From: Brachybacterium massiliense
Lineage (GTDB): Bacteria > Actinomycetota > Actinomycetes > Actinomycetales > Dermabacteraceae
DNA length: 64,000 bases
Assembly: GCF_900184245.1 (NCBI RefSeq)
Contig: NZ_FXXB01000008.1
Span: 1,650,146 to 1,714,145, forward strand
Direction: 5' to 3'
Shown piece by piece: positions 32,870-40,348 of the stretch (positions within the stretch are counted from its first letter, which is position 1; every line of letters starts with the position of its first letter). A program made the position numbers and the translations under genes. The notes under the pieces were generated by a model. It saw only the letters and a list, made by a program, of their open reading frames with translations, was not told where the DNA came from and ran no database searches.

Positions 32870-34321
32870 ATGACCCGCCCCAACATCGTGTTCGTGATGA
32901 GCGATGACCACGCCGCCCACTCGATCTCCGCCTACGGCAGCCGGGTCAACACGACCCCGCACATGGACCGCCTCGCGCGCGAGGGCGCCCGGATGGACGC
33001 GGTGTACTGCACCAACTCCATCTGCACCCCCTCGCGTGCCTCGATCCTGACCGGCACCTACTCCCACATCAACCGCGCCCCCTCGATCTACTCCGAGTTC
33101 GACTACCGGGTGCGCACCTTCCCCGAGGTGCTCCAGGAGCGCGGCTACCAGACCGCGCTCTACGGCAAATGGCATCTCGGGCACACCGAGGTCTCCCGCC
33201 CGCGCGGCTTCGACGACTGGCGCATCTACCCCGGCCAGGGCGACTACATCGATCCCGTGATGAGCGGGCCCGAGGGCGAGGAGACCTTCGAGGGCTACGC
33301 GACGGACATCGTCACCCGCCAGAGCCTCGACTTCCTCGAACGCCGTGACCCCGAGCGGCCGTTCTGCCTGCTGGTGCACCACAAGGCCCCGCACCGTCCC
33401 TGGATCCCGCACCCCCGCTACGAGGGGATGTACGAAGCCGGCACCATCCCCGAGCCCGAGACCATGTGGGACGAGCACACCATGCGCGCGCAGGTGGTGC
33501 GCGAGGTGGCGATGCAGCTGGACGATCTGCGCCCCACCGACTACAAGGACGAGCTGCCCGCCGAGCTCGAGGGCGATGCAGAGGAGGCTCGGCGTGCCCG
33601 GTCGGCGTGGAAGTACCAGCGCTATATGCGCGACTACCTGCGCTGCGTCCAGGCCGTCGACGACTCCGTGGGCGAGATCCTCGACCACCTCGACGAGACG
33701 GGCCTGGCCGAGAACACGATCGTCATCTACACCTCCGACCAGGGCTTCTTCCTCGGCGACCACGGCTGGTTCGACAAGCGCCTGATGCTGGACGAGTCGC
33801 TGACCATGCCGATGCTGGTGCGCTGGCCCGCACAGATCGCGGCCGGCACGCGCCTGAGCGACATCGTCTCCAACGTGGACTTCGCTGCGACCCTCCTCGA
33901 GGCCGCCGGCGAGGACCCGGGCAGTCTCCCGGACCAGCAGGGCCGCAGCTTCCTGCGCCAGCTGCGCGGGCAGCAGGTGCCGGACTGGCTGCAGGCCGTC
34001 TACTACCGGTACTGGGAGCACGATGATCCCGAGCACCACGCCCCCGCCCACTACGGCGTGCGCACACCCACCCACAAGTACATCCGCTACTACAACGACG
34101 GGCTGGGCACCCCCGGCTCCTCGGACCGCATCATGCCTGTCGAGGACGAGCTCTACGACCTCGTCGCCGATCCCCGCGAGATGACGAACGTCGCCGCGGA
34201 TCCCGCGTACGCGGAGGTGCTGGAGGAGCTGAAGGCGCTCACCGCCGAGCTGCAGGAGCAGTACGGGGATGCGCCCTACGAGGGGCCGGACACCCCGCGC
34301 CTGGAGTGGCCCACCGCCTGA
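32870..34321 (+). CDS. Sulfatase (formylglycine-dependent type)
   Basis: Type I sulfatase of the alkaline phosphatase superfamily, 483 aa, no signal peptide. Metal-site Asp pair in NIVFVMSDDHAAHS near residue 12. CTPSRASILTG near 53 is the formylglycine motif, with Cys as the modified residue. Other active-site motifs are GKWHLGH near 100, HHKAPHRPW near 169 and TSDQGFFLGDHGWFDKRLM near 290. The closest class is the arylsulfatase/heparan N-sulfatase-like group of sugar sulfatases. A formylglycine-generating enzyme or anaerobic maturase is not in this window. ATG 32870 has AGGAG 5 bases upstream. The enzyme may act with the aldo/keto reductase on sulfated sugars, by inference. Confidence 0.92.
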   Translation: MTRPNIVFVMSDDHAAHSISAYGSRVNTTPHMDRLAREGARMDAVYCTNSICTPSRASILTGTYSHINRAPSIYSEFDYRVRTFPEVLQERGYQTALYGKWHLGHTEVSRPRGFDDWRIYPGQGDYIDPVMSGPEGEETFEGYATDIVTRQSLDFLERRDPERPFCLLVHHKAPHRPWIPHPRYEGMYEAGTIPEPETMWDEHTMRAQVVREVAMQLDDLRPTDYKDELPAELEGDAEEARRARSAWKYQRYMRDYLRCVQAVDDSVGEILDHLDETGLAENTIVIYTSDQGFFLGDHGWFDKRLMLDESLTMPMLVRWPAQIAAGTRLSDIVSNVDFAATLLEAAGEDPGSLPDQQGRSFLRQLRGQQVPDWLQAVYYRYWEHDDPEHHAPAHYGVRTPTHKYIRYYNDGLGTPGSSDRIMPVEDELYDLVADPREMTNVAADPAYAEVLEELKALTAELQEQYGDAPYEGPDTPRLEWPTA

Positions 34322-34347
34322 GCGGGCGGGGTCCGGGGCTGCGAGGC

Positions 34348-34818
34348 TCAGAAGGGGAAGAGGCTCAGCATCCCCTGGCTCATCACCACGAAGAAGGTCA
34401 GGAATCCAAGCATCACCAGGCTGAAGACGATCTTCGAGAGCGGCCCCCATGGGGACAGGCTGCGCCCGTTCTTCGGCGCGATCATCCGCTCGGGACGGTC
34501 ACGGTCATACAGCACCGGGACCTCCTGGCCGGAGCGGTCCAGCATGCCGATGTCTCCGCGCAGCGGAGTGGTGCGCACCGTCTGCCCGCGATCGGTGGTG
34601 AACTCGATCGTCTCGATCATCGTGGAGGTGCGGTTGTCCTTGCCGCCGCTGATGTGCAGATTCGCGGAGATCACGCGGCCCGTGGTGCGCTGACCCCGCG
34701 AGGCGAGGTTCATGCCGCGGAGCAGATTCCGCACCGCCGTGAACAGCATGAACAGCGCCACCAGCCCGATCAGCGCAGGCACCAGCACGAACATCAGGCT
34801 GAAGCCCTGAAACCCCAT
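34348..34818 (-). CDS. DUF3592-like membrane protein
   Basis: 156 aa with one N-terminal membrane segment (residues about 8-30) and one C-terminal segment (about 128-150). Between them is a 90-residue strand-rich region with RTTGRVISANLHI, VRTTPLRG and VPVLYDRDRPERM, the pattern of DUF3592. The function of the domain is unknown. ATG 34818 follows AAAGGG at 7 bases; the frame runs open much farther upstream without homology. It is convergent with the sulfatase. Confidence 0.75.
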   Translation of the reverse strand: MGFQGFSLMFVLVPALIGLVALFMLFTAVRNLLRGMNLASRGQRTTGRVISANLHISGGKDNRTSTMIETIEFTTDRGQTVRTTPLRGDIGMLDRSGQEVPVLYDRDRPERMIAPKNGRSLSPWGPLSKIVFSLVMLGFLTFFVVMSQGMLSLFPF

Positions 34819-34957
34819 CGGACACCCTTTCCCCCAGGTCGATACCGCACCCAGCCTAGAACGCGGAGGCCCCTCGCGCGCGGCCGCGCCGAGGACTGGT
34901 CCTCCCCGGCCCGTGCTGCAGGTGGCGCCGTGACGGGTGCGTCGGCCGACGCCGCGC

Positions 34958-35632
34958 TCAGCGCACGGATTCGGCGTTCGGATGGGCGGTGACGTCGTGC
35001 TCCGCATCGCCCAGCAGGTGCGCGCCGCCGATCGGCTCGCTGATCCAGCCCTCCAGCTCCCAGCCCTCGTCCGGATGGCCGATGAGGGTGACCATGCCGG
35101 TGTTGAACAGCGGGCGGTCATGGCGCGTGGCAGGGCCGAGCCGCGCCGCGAGCGAGGCGAACACTCGGATCGCCGCGCCGTGGCTGACCACCGCGACCGT
35201 CGCCTCCTGCGCGTACAGCGAGGCGATGTGCCGCAGGGCCCCGGTGTAGCGGGCCCAGAACTCGTGACCCGTCTCGCCCCCGGGCAGCCGGCCATCGAGC
35301 TCGCCGCCGCTCCACAGCGACTGGTTGTGCTGATAGGCGTCGACCGAGGCCTCGTCCCGCTGCAGCTCCACCTCCCCGGCGTCGATCTCCTCGAGGCCTT
35401 CGGTCAGGCGCGGGCTCATCCCCAGCGCGGCGGCGAGCGGCGCCGCGGTCTCATGGGTGCGCAGCAGGCGCGAGACGTGCAGCCCCGCGATGTCCTCCCG
35501 GGCGAGCGCGCCCGGCACCGCCTGCGCCTGCCGGTGGCCGAGGGCGGTCAGCCCCGGCCCCGGGTAGCCGGTGTCGAGGATGCCCTGCACGTTGCTGGGG
35601 GTCTGGCCGTGACGGATCAGGAGAAGTCGCAT
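34958..35632 (-). CDS. Histidine phosphatase (phosphoglycerate mutase-like)
   Basis: Cytosolic phosphatase or mutase of the histidine phosphatase superfamily, 224 aa. The RHG motif LLLIRHGQTPSN is at residues 3-14. The other active-site pieces are HVSRLLRTHETAAPLA near 51, GLEEIDAGEVE near 81 (acid/base Glu) and VAVVSHGAAIRVF near 147 (second His). This is the broad-specificity phosphatase class rather than glycolytic mutase. The start is taken at ATG 35632, where family homology begins; a GTG three codons upstream is possible. Confidence 0.88.
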   Translation of the reverse strand: MRLLLIRHGQTPSNVQGILDTGYPGPGLTALGHRQAQAVPGALAREDIAGLHVSRLLRTHETAAPLAAALGMSPRLTEGLEEIDAGEVELQRDEASVDAYQHNQSLWSGGELDGRLPGGETGHEFWARYTGALRHIASLYAQEATVAVVSHGAAIRVFASLAARLGPATRHDRPLFNTGMVTLIGHPDEGWELEGWISEPIGGAHLLGDAEHDVTAHPNAESVR

Positions 35633-35703
35633 GACCTGCACCGTATGCGATCTGGCCGGGCGCCGCGCACAGCGCCCACGCGAGCCGCAGGCCAGGTCGC
35701 GGC

Positions 35704-35762
35704 CCCGTCGGCCGGACCACCGCCCCGTCGGCCGGACCGCCGCCGCGTCGGCCGGCCTCAGC
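35704..35762. repeat. Tandem CCGTCGGCCGGACC repeats
   Basis: About three 20-base units of the form CCCGTCGGCCGGACCACCGC run head to tail between the phosphatase gene and the next convergent-side stop, with a fourth partial unit CCCGTCGGCC. The CCGTCGGCC core recurs in other gaps of the window (near 18090 and 32740-32810). The role is unknown. Confidence 0.6.
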
Positions 35763-36372
35763 CCCGTCGGCCTCGCGTGCTGATCACCACGAGCGCGATC
35801 GCGAGCCCGAGCAGCCGCACCAGCGTGGTCCCGGCGAGCAGCACCGCGCCGCCCACCGCGAGCACCACCACTGTGCTCTGCGAGGCCGCGGGCGGACCGC
35901 CCGGCTCGCCCGTCGCGGGAACCTGCTGATCGGTGAGATCGGCCGGCTCACCCAGCAGCTCGGTGAGGCGCTCCTCGTCATCGGCGCCGCCGTCCATCGG
36001 AAGCGCGCACCAGGTCGAGCTGTACCGGCCGTCGGCCCCCGAGGCCCAGACCCGCAGCGTCGTCCCCTCCGGGATCCGTCCCAGCCCGCACGCGGTGGTC
36101 TGCTCATGCGTGCGGAACTCGATGGTGCGGGACTCCTCGCCCTTCCACACCGTGTTCACCGCCGCGAAGTAGGTGACGTCGCCGTCGATGTCCGAGAGCT
36201 CCTGCTGCACGGTGATCTCCGCGATCAGATCCGCGTTCTCGATCGCCTCTTCGAAGTCGTAGCCCATGCAGCTGCATGCGTATGCGGAAGGTGCTCCTAC
36301 GAGCACCAGCAGCACGGCGCCGACGAGCACCGTCAGCAGCCTCGAGCGCGGCGGGGAGGAGGTGGTCGCCAT
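35758..36372 (-). CDS. Secreted protein with N-terminal CSC (netrin/TIMP-like) motif and membrane anchor
   Basis: 204 aa from ATG 36372. The signal peptide LLTVLVGAVLLVLVGAPSAYA ends at the cleavage site, so the mature protein begins CSCMGYDFEEAIENADLI. This start resembles bacterial NTR/TIMP-like modules, where a free N-terminal Cys pairs in the fold. Two more Cys (ACGLG, STWCA) follow. A Gly/Pro linker precedes a C-terminal membrane helix with an Arg-rich end, so the protein is anchored to the cell surface. The open frame extends upstream to 36483 only because an ISL3 fragment is fused there; that part is not native. Function unknown. Confidence 0.75.
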   Translation of the reverse strand: MATTSSPPRSRLLTVLVGAVLLVLVGAPSAYACSCMGYDFEEAIENADLIAEITVQQELSDIDGDVTYFAAVNTVWKGEESRTIEFRTHEQTTACGLGRIPEGTTLRVWASGADGRYSSTWCALPMDGGADDEERLTELLGEPADLTDQQVPATGEPGGPPAASQSTVVVLAVGGAVLLAGTTLVRLLGLAIALVVISTRGRRG

Positions 36373-36404
36373 CACAGCAGGATAGTCTCGCGGCAGCGCT
36401 ACCG

Positions 36405-36757
36405 GCACCCGCACCAGCAGCGCCGTCGGCCGGTGCCCGAACGGCTCATGCGCGAGCGGCCGCGTGACCGTGTCACGCGGCAAGCCCGGGCTGCCGCACT
36501 TCCGGCACTACGGGTCGTCGTCGACGACACGGCACTCAAGTACTGCCCGGTCGGGCTCGAGCAGCTGGCCGACGGCTTCGAGGCCGAGCTCGTCGAGGCG
36601 GCAGAACGTGGTCAGGTCAGGAGTTGCGAACGTAGGGTGGTGCAAGTCGAGGTCTTCCGGCGGATGGGCAGTGTGAGAACTTCCATCCTGGAAGACCTCG
36701 ACGCCTATCCACGAACCCGCCGCCGACCCTCGACTACACCCTCAATTTCGAAGGGCC
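36405..36757 (-). mobile_element. Truncated copy (353 bp) of the ISL3-type element
   Basis: This segment appears identical, base by base as read, to 41422-41774: the transposase 5' end and the terminal repeat of the complete element (offset 5017). It carries the same amber TAG in the transposase frame. Its inner side ends abruptly at 36405, next to the promoter region of the secreted-protein gene. The element's terminal CTCAATTTCGAAGGGCC is at 36741-36757. It is a one-ended IS remnant. Confidence 0.92.
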
Positions 36758-36818
36758 GGTTTCGACCGTCGCGCGGAGGGTGTCTCCCTGCAGATCGCAC
36801 ACCCCTCCCTGCACAACG

Positions 36819-37697
36819 TCACGTGACGGCGCGACGCACCTCAGCTGCAATCCGCTCGTAGACGCCCTCGACGACGCGACGCGGGGCATCGGCGAGGTTG
36901 AAGCCGTGCCCGACGTCCGCGACGTCGATGTGCGCGGCGAGGGCGCCGGCCTCGCGCAGCCGGCACGCGAAGCGCACACCCTCGTCGCGCAGGATGTCGC
37001 GTTCGACGGTCACGACGACGGCGGGAGGCAGGCCGTCGAGCGTGCCGGATCCGTCGAGCGCGGGCGAGATGAGCGGATCTGCGCGGCGCGCGGGATCGGG
37101 ACAGTACGCGCGGTCGAAGACCGGGCCGAGCGGGACGAGCAGCCACTCGGTACCGCGTCGCTTCTTGCGGAGCGACGAGATCGTGAGGTCGAGCGGCGGG
37201 TACAGCAGCACCTGCAGCGCGATGTCGGGGCCGCCCTCGTCGCGCGCGATGCGGGCGACGGCCGCGGCGAGGGATCCGCCGGCCGACTGCCCTCCCACGA
37301 CGAGGCGCGCGGGCCACGGCCGCGCCGGATCCGCCGCCCACGCGGCCGCGTCATAGGCCTGCTCGACCGGCACCGGGAACCGCGCCTGGGGCGCCGTGTC
37401 GTAGTCGACGTTGACGACCGCGAGGCCGGTGTGCGCCGCGAGCCAGCGACAGAGCGGGTCGTCCTGCTCGGGATGCCGCATCACGAACCCGCCGCCGTGG
37501 AAGTTGACGTAGACGCCGGTCGGGTCGCCCTCGGGCGCGTACACGGTCGCGGCGAGGTCGCCGTGGCGGGTGGGGATCGTCTCGCAGGCGACGCGCGCCG
37601 GCAGGTCGGCGAACGCGAGATCCGGCGGGGCGAGGCGCGCGGGCGCCTTCTGGATCCCCTTCGCGACCCAGTCGGCCAGCCAGAGCGGAATCTGCAT
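36819..37697 (-). CDS. Alpha/beta hydrolase, hormone-sensitive-lipase (GDXG) family esterase
   Basis: Cytosolic carboxylesterase, 292 aa. The oxyanion-hole motif YVNFHGGGFVMRH is near residue 68. The nucleophile elbow GGQSAGGSLAAAVARIA is near 146 (GxSxG). The acid residue region (VVTVERDILRDEG) is near 242, and the catalytic His (VADVGHGFNLADAP) is near 270. These match HSL-family esterases. Start ATG 37697 with MQIPLWLAD; ribosome site AGAGG. It is the first gene inward of the truncated IS, in a segment whose codon use (many CGC/CGG, ATCGCG runs) and flanking repeats differ from the neighbours. It was probably acquired together with the next genes. Confidence 0.88.
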   Translation of the reverse strand: MQIPLWLADWVAKGIQKAPARLAPPDLAFADLPARVACETIPTRHGDLAATVYAPEGDPTGVYVNFHGGGFVMRHPEQDDPLCRWLAAHTGLAVVNVDYDTAPQARFPVPVEQAYDAAAWAADPARPWPARLVVGGQSAGGSLAAAVARIARDEGGPDIALQVLLYPPLDLTISSLRKKRRGTEWLLVPLGPVFDRAYCPDPARRADPLISPALDGSGTLDGLPPAVVVTVERDILRDEGVRFACRLREAGALAAHIDVADVGHGFNLADAPRRVVEGVYERIAAEVRRAVT

Positions 37698-37750
37698 CGG
37701 GAACACCTCTGTTCGACGGCTGACTGCGAGCGTATCGGCCCGCGGGCGTT

Positions 37751-37833
37751 CCGAGCGCAGGAGGATTCGCCGAGAGAAGGACGGATCCGGCCGAATCGCC
37801 AGAGTTTCGGCGAATCTTCCTTCCCTCGGCGCA
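37751..37833. repeat. Palindromic repeat element, copy A
   Basis: The 46-base core at 37755-37800 (GCGCAGGAGGATTCGCCGAG...) recurs at 39511-39556 with three mismatches. Within copy A, GATTCGCCGA (37764-37773) pairs with TCGGCGAATC (37807-37816), so it can form a hairpin. It lies just upstream of the 541-aa protein gene. This looks like a mobile palindromic repeat of the donor genome. Confidence 0.7.
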
Positions 37834-37859
37834 ACGTGGATCCATGGCACCCTGGCCGC

Positions 37860-39485
37860 ATGGGGTGGTGGCCGTTCACGAAGAAGCCGACATACGCGCT
37901 GGGCGACGAGCCGGGGCCGACGGTGGCCGAGCAGGTCGCGTCGCTCGAAGCGCTGGGGCTGCACCTGACGCCGGGGCTGACGCCCGAGATCCTGCGCCGG
38001 TCCATCAGCCGCAACCCGCCCGGGATCTCGCCGAACGCCTACGGTCAGACGGGCGCCGCGGCGCGCACGCTGCCGCCCGAGCCCTACCGCCAGGGCGCCT
38101 ACTGGCGCCTGCTCGCCGACCGGCACGGCCTCGGCAGCTACGGTTGCGGAGCACCGGCGATCTGGCACGAGGCGGTGCTGCTGCCGGAGGCGGGGCCCGT
38201 GCGGACCGAGGTGGGTCTGCAAGAGACCGTCGCGCGCATCGCCGAGCGCGCGACCGAACCGTTCGACGAGGATCCGCGGGAGGTCGAGATCCTCGCCTTC
38301 GCGCGCGACGATGACGGGTGGACCGCCGACGTGCGCGTCGGCGAGCGCACGCTCTCGTGGGGGCGCGGCACGACGCACTGGGACATCTGGGACGACGTGC
38401 TCGACGCCGTGCGCCCGCCCGGACTGACGCCGGTCGACCTGGTCGACGACGCTCCGTCGAAGGTTGACTGGGACGTCGTGCACAGCAAGCTCGTGTTCTG
38501 GATCCGCGACGAGCACGTCGATGCTCTGCGCGCGATCGCGCGCACGTACCTCCTGCCGCTGCGCGACGCCGAGGCGACGTGGTGGGACACCGTGCGAACG
38601 TCGCCCGGCGTGCCCGCGACCTTCCCCGGCGACAACGTCTTCACGCTGCCGCGCGGCTACCTCACGAGCGGGCTGTCGGATCCGGCCGACCTGGATCCGT
38701 ACGCCCCTCCCCTCGCTCCGATCCCGACCGCCGAGGAGCGCGAGATCCTCGAGGACTTCGGGATCCGCGTGCTCGGCGACGTCGAGGCCTCCAACGAGAA
38801 GCGGATCACGACGCAGGGCGTGCGGCGACGCGGTGCGAACAAGCACTTCTTCGGGCCGCTCGATGGGCCGGTCATCGGCCTGCTGCGGGCCGGCACCCGC
38901 CCCGCGTTCAATCAGCAGGCGAAGAGCGTGTGGCCGCCGCCGCACCTCGATCGGCTTTCGCGCGTCTTCTCCGAGACCGCGTCGCACGCGACGGTGCGCA
39001 CGCGACGCCTCGACCACGCCGACATCGTGCGTCAGATCGTCGGGAACATCGCGCTCGCGGCAGGCGCGGTCGAGCGGATCGGGGCGATCGACGTGGCGGA
39101 CCTCGACGACGACGGCGTGATCGCCGCCGAGGTCGAGATCGACGGAGAGCTCCGCCGATTCGAGACCCCGCCCACGATCGACCCGACGGAGCACTGGCCG
39201 AAGACCCCGCTTCTCCCGCTCGTCGTCGACATCGCGAACGCGCTGCGCGGGCCGGATCAGGTGTGGGTGGATCCCTACGACAAGCTGCGCGAGCACGATC
39301 GCGACGGCGAGGGCGGCACCTTCCTGCTGCTCGCCCGCGCCGATGTCGACCGCTTCCGCGCAGACGTCTTCGAGCGCTTCATCGCCCCCGCGACCAGCCC
39401 CGCCGCGTGGGCAGCCTGGGAGTGGGAGCGAACCGATCGCAGCACCCTCGAGGACGTGGCCCGCCACCGCAAGCGCCACGCCTGA
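37860..39485 (+). CDS. Unknown 541-aa soluble protein
   Basis: 541 aa from ATG 37860; no family is recognised. It begins MGWWPFTKKPTYALGDEPG and has no signal or membrane segment. It is rich in Asp, Glu, Arg and Trp, and ends RSTLEDVARHRKRHA. Short conserved-looking motifs such as PPGISPNAYGQTGAAA and RRRGANKHFFGPLDGP could be useful for searching. The gene is bracketed by two copies of a palindromic repeat (37751 and 39507). It is likely a cargo gene of the transferred segment. Its function cannot be inferred from what is visible. Confidence 0.72.
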   Translation: MGWWPFTKKPTYALGDEPGPTVAEQVASLEALGLHLTPGLTPEILRRSISRNPPGISPNAYGQTGAAARTLPPEPYRQGAYWRLLADRHGLGSYGCGAPAIWHEAVLLPEAGPVRTEVGLQETVARIAERATEPFDEDPREVEILAFARDDDGWTADVRVGERTLSWGRGTTHWDIWDDVLDAVRPPGLTPVDLVDDAPSKVDWDVVHSKLVFWIRDEHVDALRAIARTYLLPLRDAEATWWDTVRTSPGVPATFPGDNVFTLPRGYLTSGLSDPADLDPYAPPLAPIPTAEEREILEDFGIRVLGDVEASNEKRITTQGVRRRGANKHFFGPLDGPVIGLLRAGTRPAFNQQAKSVWPPPHLDRLSRVFSETASHATVRTRRLDHADIVRQIVGNIALAAGAVERIGAIDVADLDDDGVIAAEVEIDGELRRFETPPTIDPTEHWPKTPLLPLVVDIANALRGPDQVWVDPYDKLREHDRDGEGGTFLLLARADVDRFRADVFERFIAPATSPAAWAAWEWERTDRSTLEDVARHRKRHA

Positions 39486-39506
39486 GGGGACGGGCCCGCG
39501 CGTGCT

Positions 39507-39650
39507 CCGAGCGCAGGAAGATTCACCGAGAGAAGGGCGGATCCGGCCGAATCGCCATCCCCACCGCACCTCGTCCCGTCGCTTCGCGCCGGCACGAGCC
39601 TCGCGTGCGGCGTGGGCCCATCCTCGGCGAATCTTCCTTCTCTCAGCGCA
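39507..39650. repeat. Palindromic repeat element, copy B
   Basis: The same core as copy A (39511-39556) is followed by about 64 extra bases. The right arm TCCTCGGCGAATCTTCC then completes the pairing at 39621-39637, ending near 39650. The copies directly flank the 541-aa protein gene. Confidence 0.7.
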
Positions 39651-39692
39651 GCGGGGGTCCGCGTCCGCCCGATGCGCGACTACATTGCCCTC

Positions 39693-39854
39693 ATGGATAG
39701 CACCGATGTCGGGCTCACCAGCGAAGCAGGCCTCGAGGCACTCGTGCGCGAGGGAATCGCCGTGCCCCCAGCCGCACCTCGAGCAATGCAGCTTCCGCAC
39801 GCCGTTCACGCGAGCGGATCTGTCAGCGATCTCATTGCCGATCAGCGCCGCTGA
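39693..39854 (+). CDS. Antitoxin-like small protein (orphan)
   Basis: 53 aa (MDSTDVGLTSEAGLEALV...), or 60 aa from ATG 39672. The ending GSVSDLIADQRR is the common C-terminal of small actinobacterial antitoxins that precede PIN-type toxins. No toxin frame follows; about 45 bases later a convergent HTH gene ends. It is either an orphan antitoxin or a relic of a lost pair. The assignment rests on a short motif only. Confidence 0.42.
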   Translation: MDSTDVGLTSEAGLEALVREGIAVPPAAPRAMQLPHAVHASGSVSDLIADQRR

Positions 39855-39899
39855 GCGATACGTGTCGGCTTCGACACGGAAATCCGCCGCGCCGCCGCG

Positions 39900-40133
39900 T
39901 CAGCGCCCGAACCGCTGCTGCGCCGCCTGCCGGGTGACGCCGAGCGCGGCGCCGATCATCGTCCACGAGTCTCCCGCCGCGCGAGCCGCGAGCACCGCCG
40001 CCGCAAGCTCTTCCTCGGCCGCGTCGAGACCTTCGCGCGCTGCGATGATGCGCCGGAAGTGAACGGCATCACGCGCCGGCGTGACCGCAAGGTCGAGGCC
40101 GTCGAGACCCGTGTCGTCAGAGGTTGTCTTCAT
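39900..40133 (-). CDS. Small helix-turn-helix protein
   Basis: 77 aa. The C-terminal 30 residues ([27 protein letters not shown]) form a helix-turn-helix of the kind seen in actinobacterial small DNA-binding proteins, preceded by a helical stretch. A putative operator (TTGACGCGTCAA) lies about 80 bases upstream at 40214. It is likely an autoregulatory or plasmid/phage-type regulator. Functional targets are unknown. Confidence 0.65.
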   Translation of the reverse strand: MKTTSDDTGLDGLDLAVTPARDAVHFRRIIAAREGLDAAEEELAAAVLAARAAGDSWTMIGAALGVTRQAAQQRFGR

Positions 40134-40201
40134 AGGTAGTCATAGAACTTCGGCCGGAGCCGATCGGCATGGATGATCCGCGCCGGCGCATCCGCAATGA
40201 T

Positions 40202-40241
40202 GTCAACTCCCCCTTGACGCGTCAACCCCTGATTGACGCAA
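40202..40241. promoter_or_regulatory. Candidate operator with repeated TTGAC half-sites
   Basis: A perfect 12-base palindrome TTGACGCGTCAA is at 40214-40225, flanked by GTCAA at 40202 and TTGACGCAA at 40233. The site lies between the small HTH gene and a truncated ORF, a natural place for autoregulation. No experiment supports it. Confidence 0.45.
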
Positions 40242-40325
40242 TTCGGCGCCCCCGACAAGTCTTACGCCCGCCGCCACTCGCGCGGAGTTATCCACAACCC
40301 TCACCGCACCCGATACGCTCCCCGC

Positions 40326-40348
40326 ATGGCCGACTTCCTCGCATATCC
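40326..40348 (+). pseudogene. Gene start cut off by the ISL3-type element
   Basis: An ATG at 40326 begins MADFLAYP and then enters the IS terminal repeat at 40349, where the frame loses sense. Only eight codons remain, so the family is unknown and the call is tentative. No continuation was found on the other side of the element (41775 on). Confidence 0.3.

Noticed and set aside
31589-34450. A 953-aa minus-strand frame
   Set aside because: It is antisense to the aldo/keto reductase and sulfatase, which have complete catalytic motifs.
35860-35935. LPXTG-type sortase signal in the secreted protein (VPATGE)
   Set aside because: The motif is about 15 residues too far from the membrane helix, and the first residue is Val. 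Plain membrane anchoring is more likely.
35758-36483. Reading the secreted protein from 36483
   Set aside because: The extra N-terminus is transposase sequence from the ISL3 fragment. The signal peptide requires the start at 36372.
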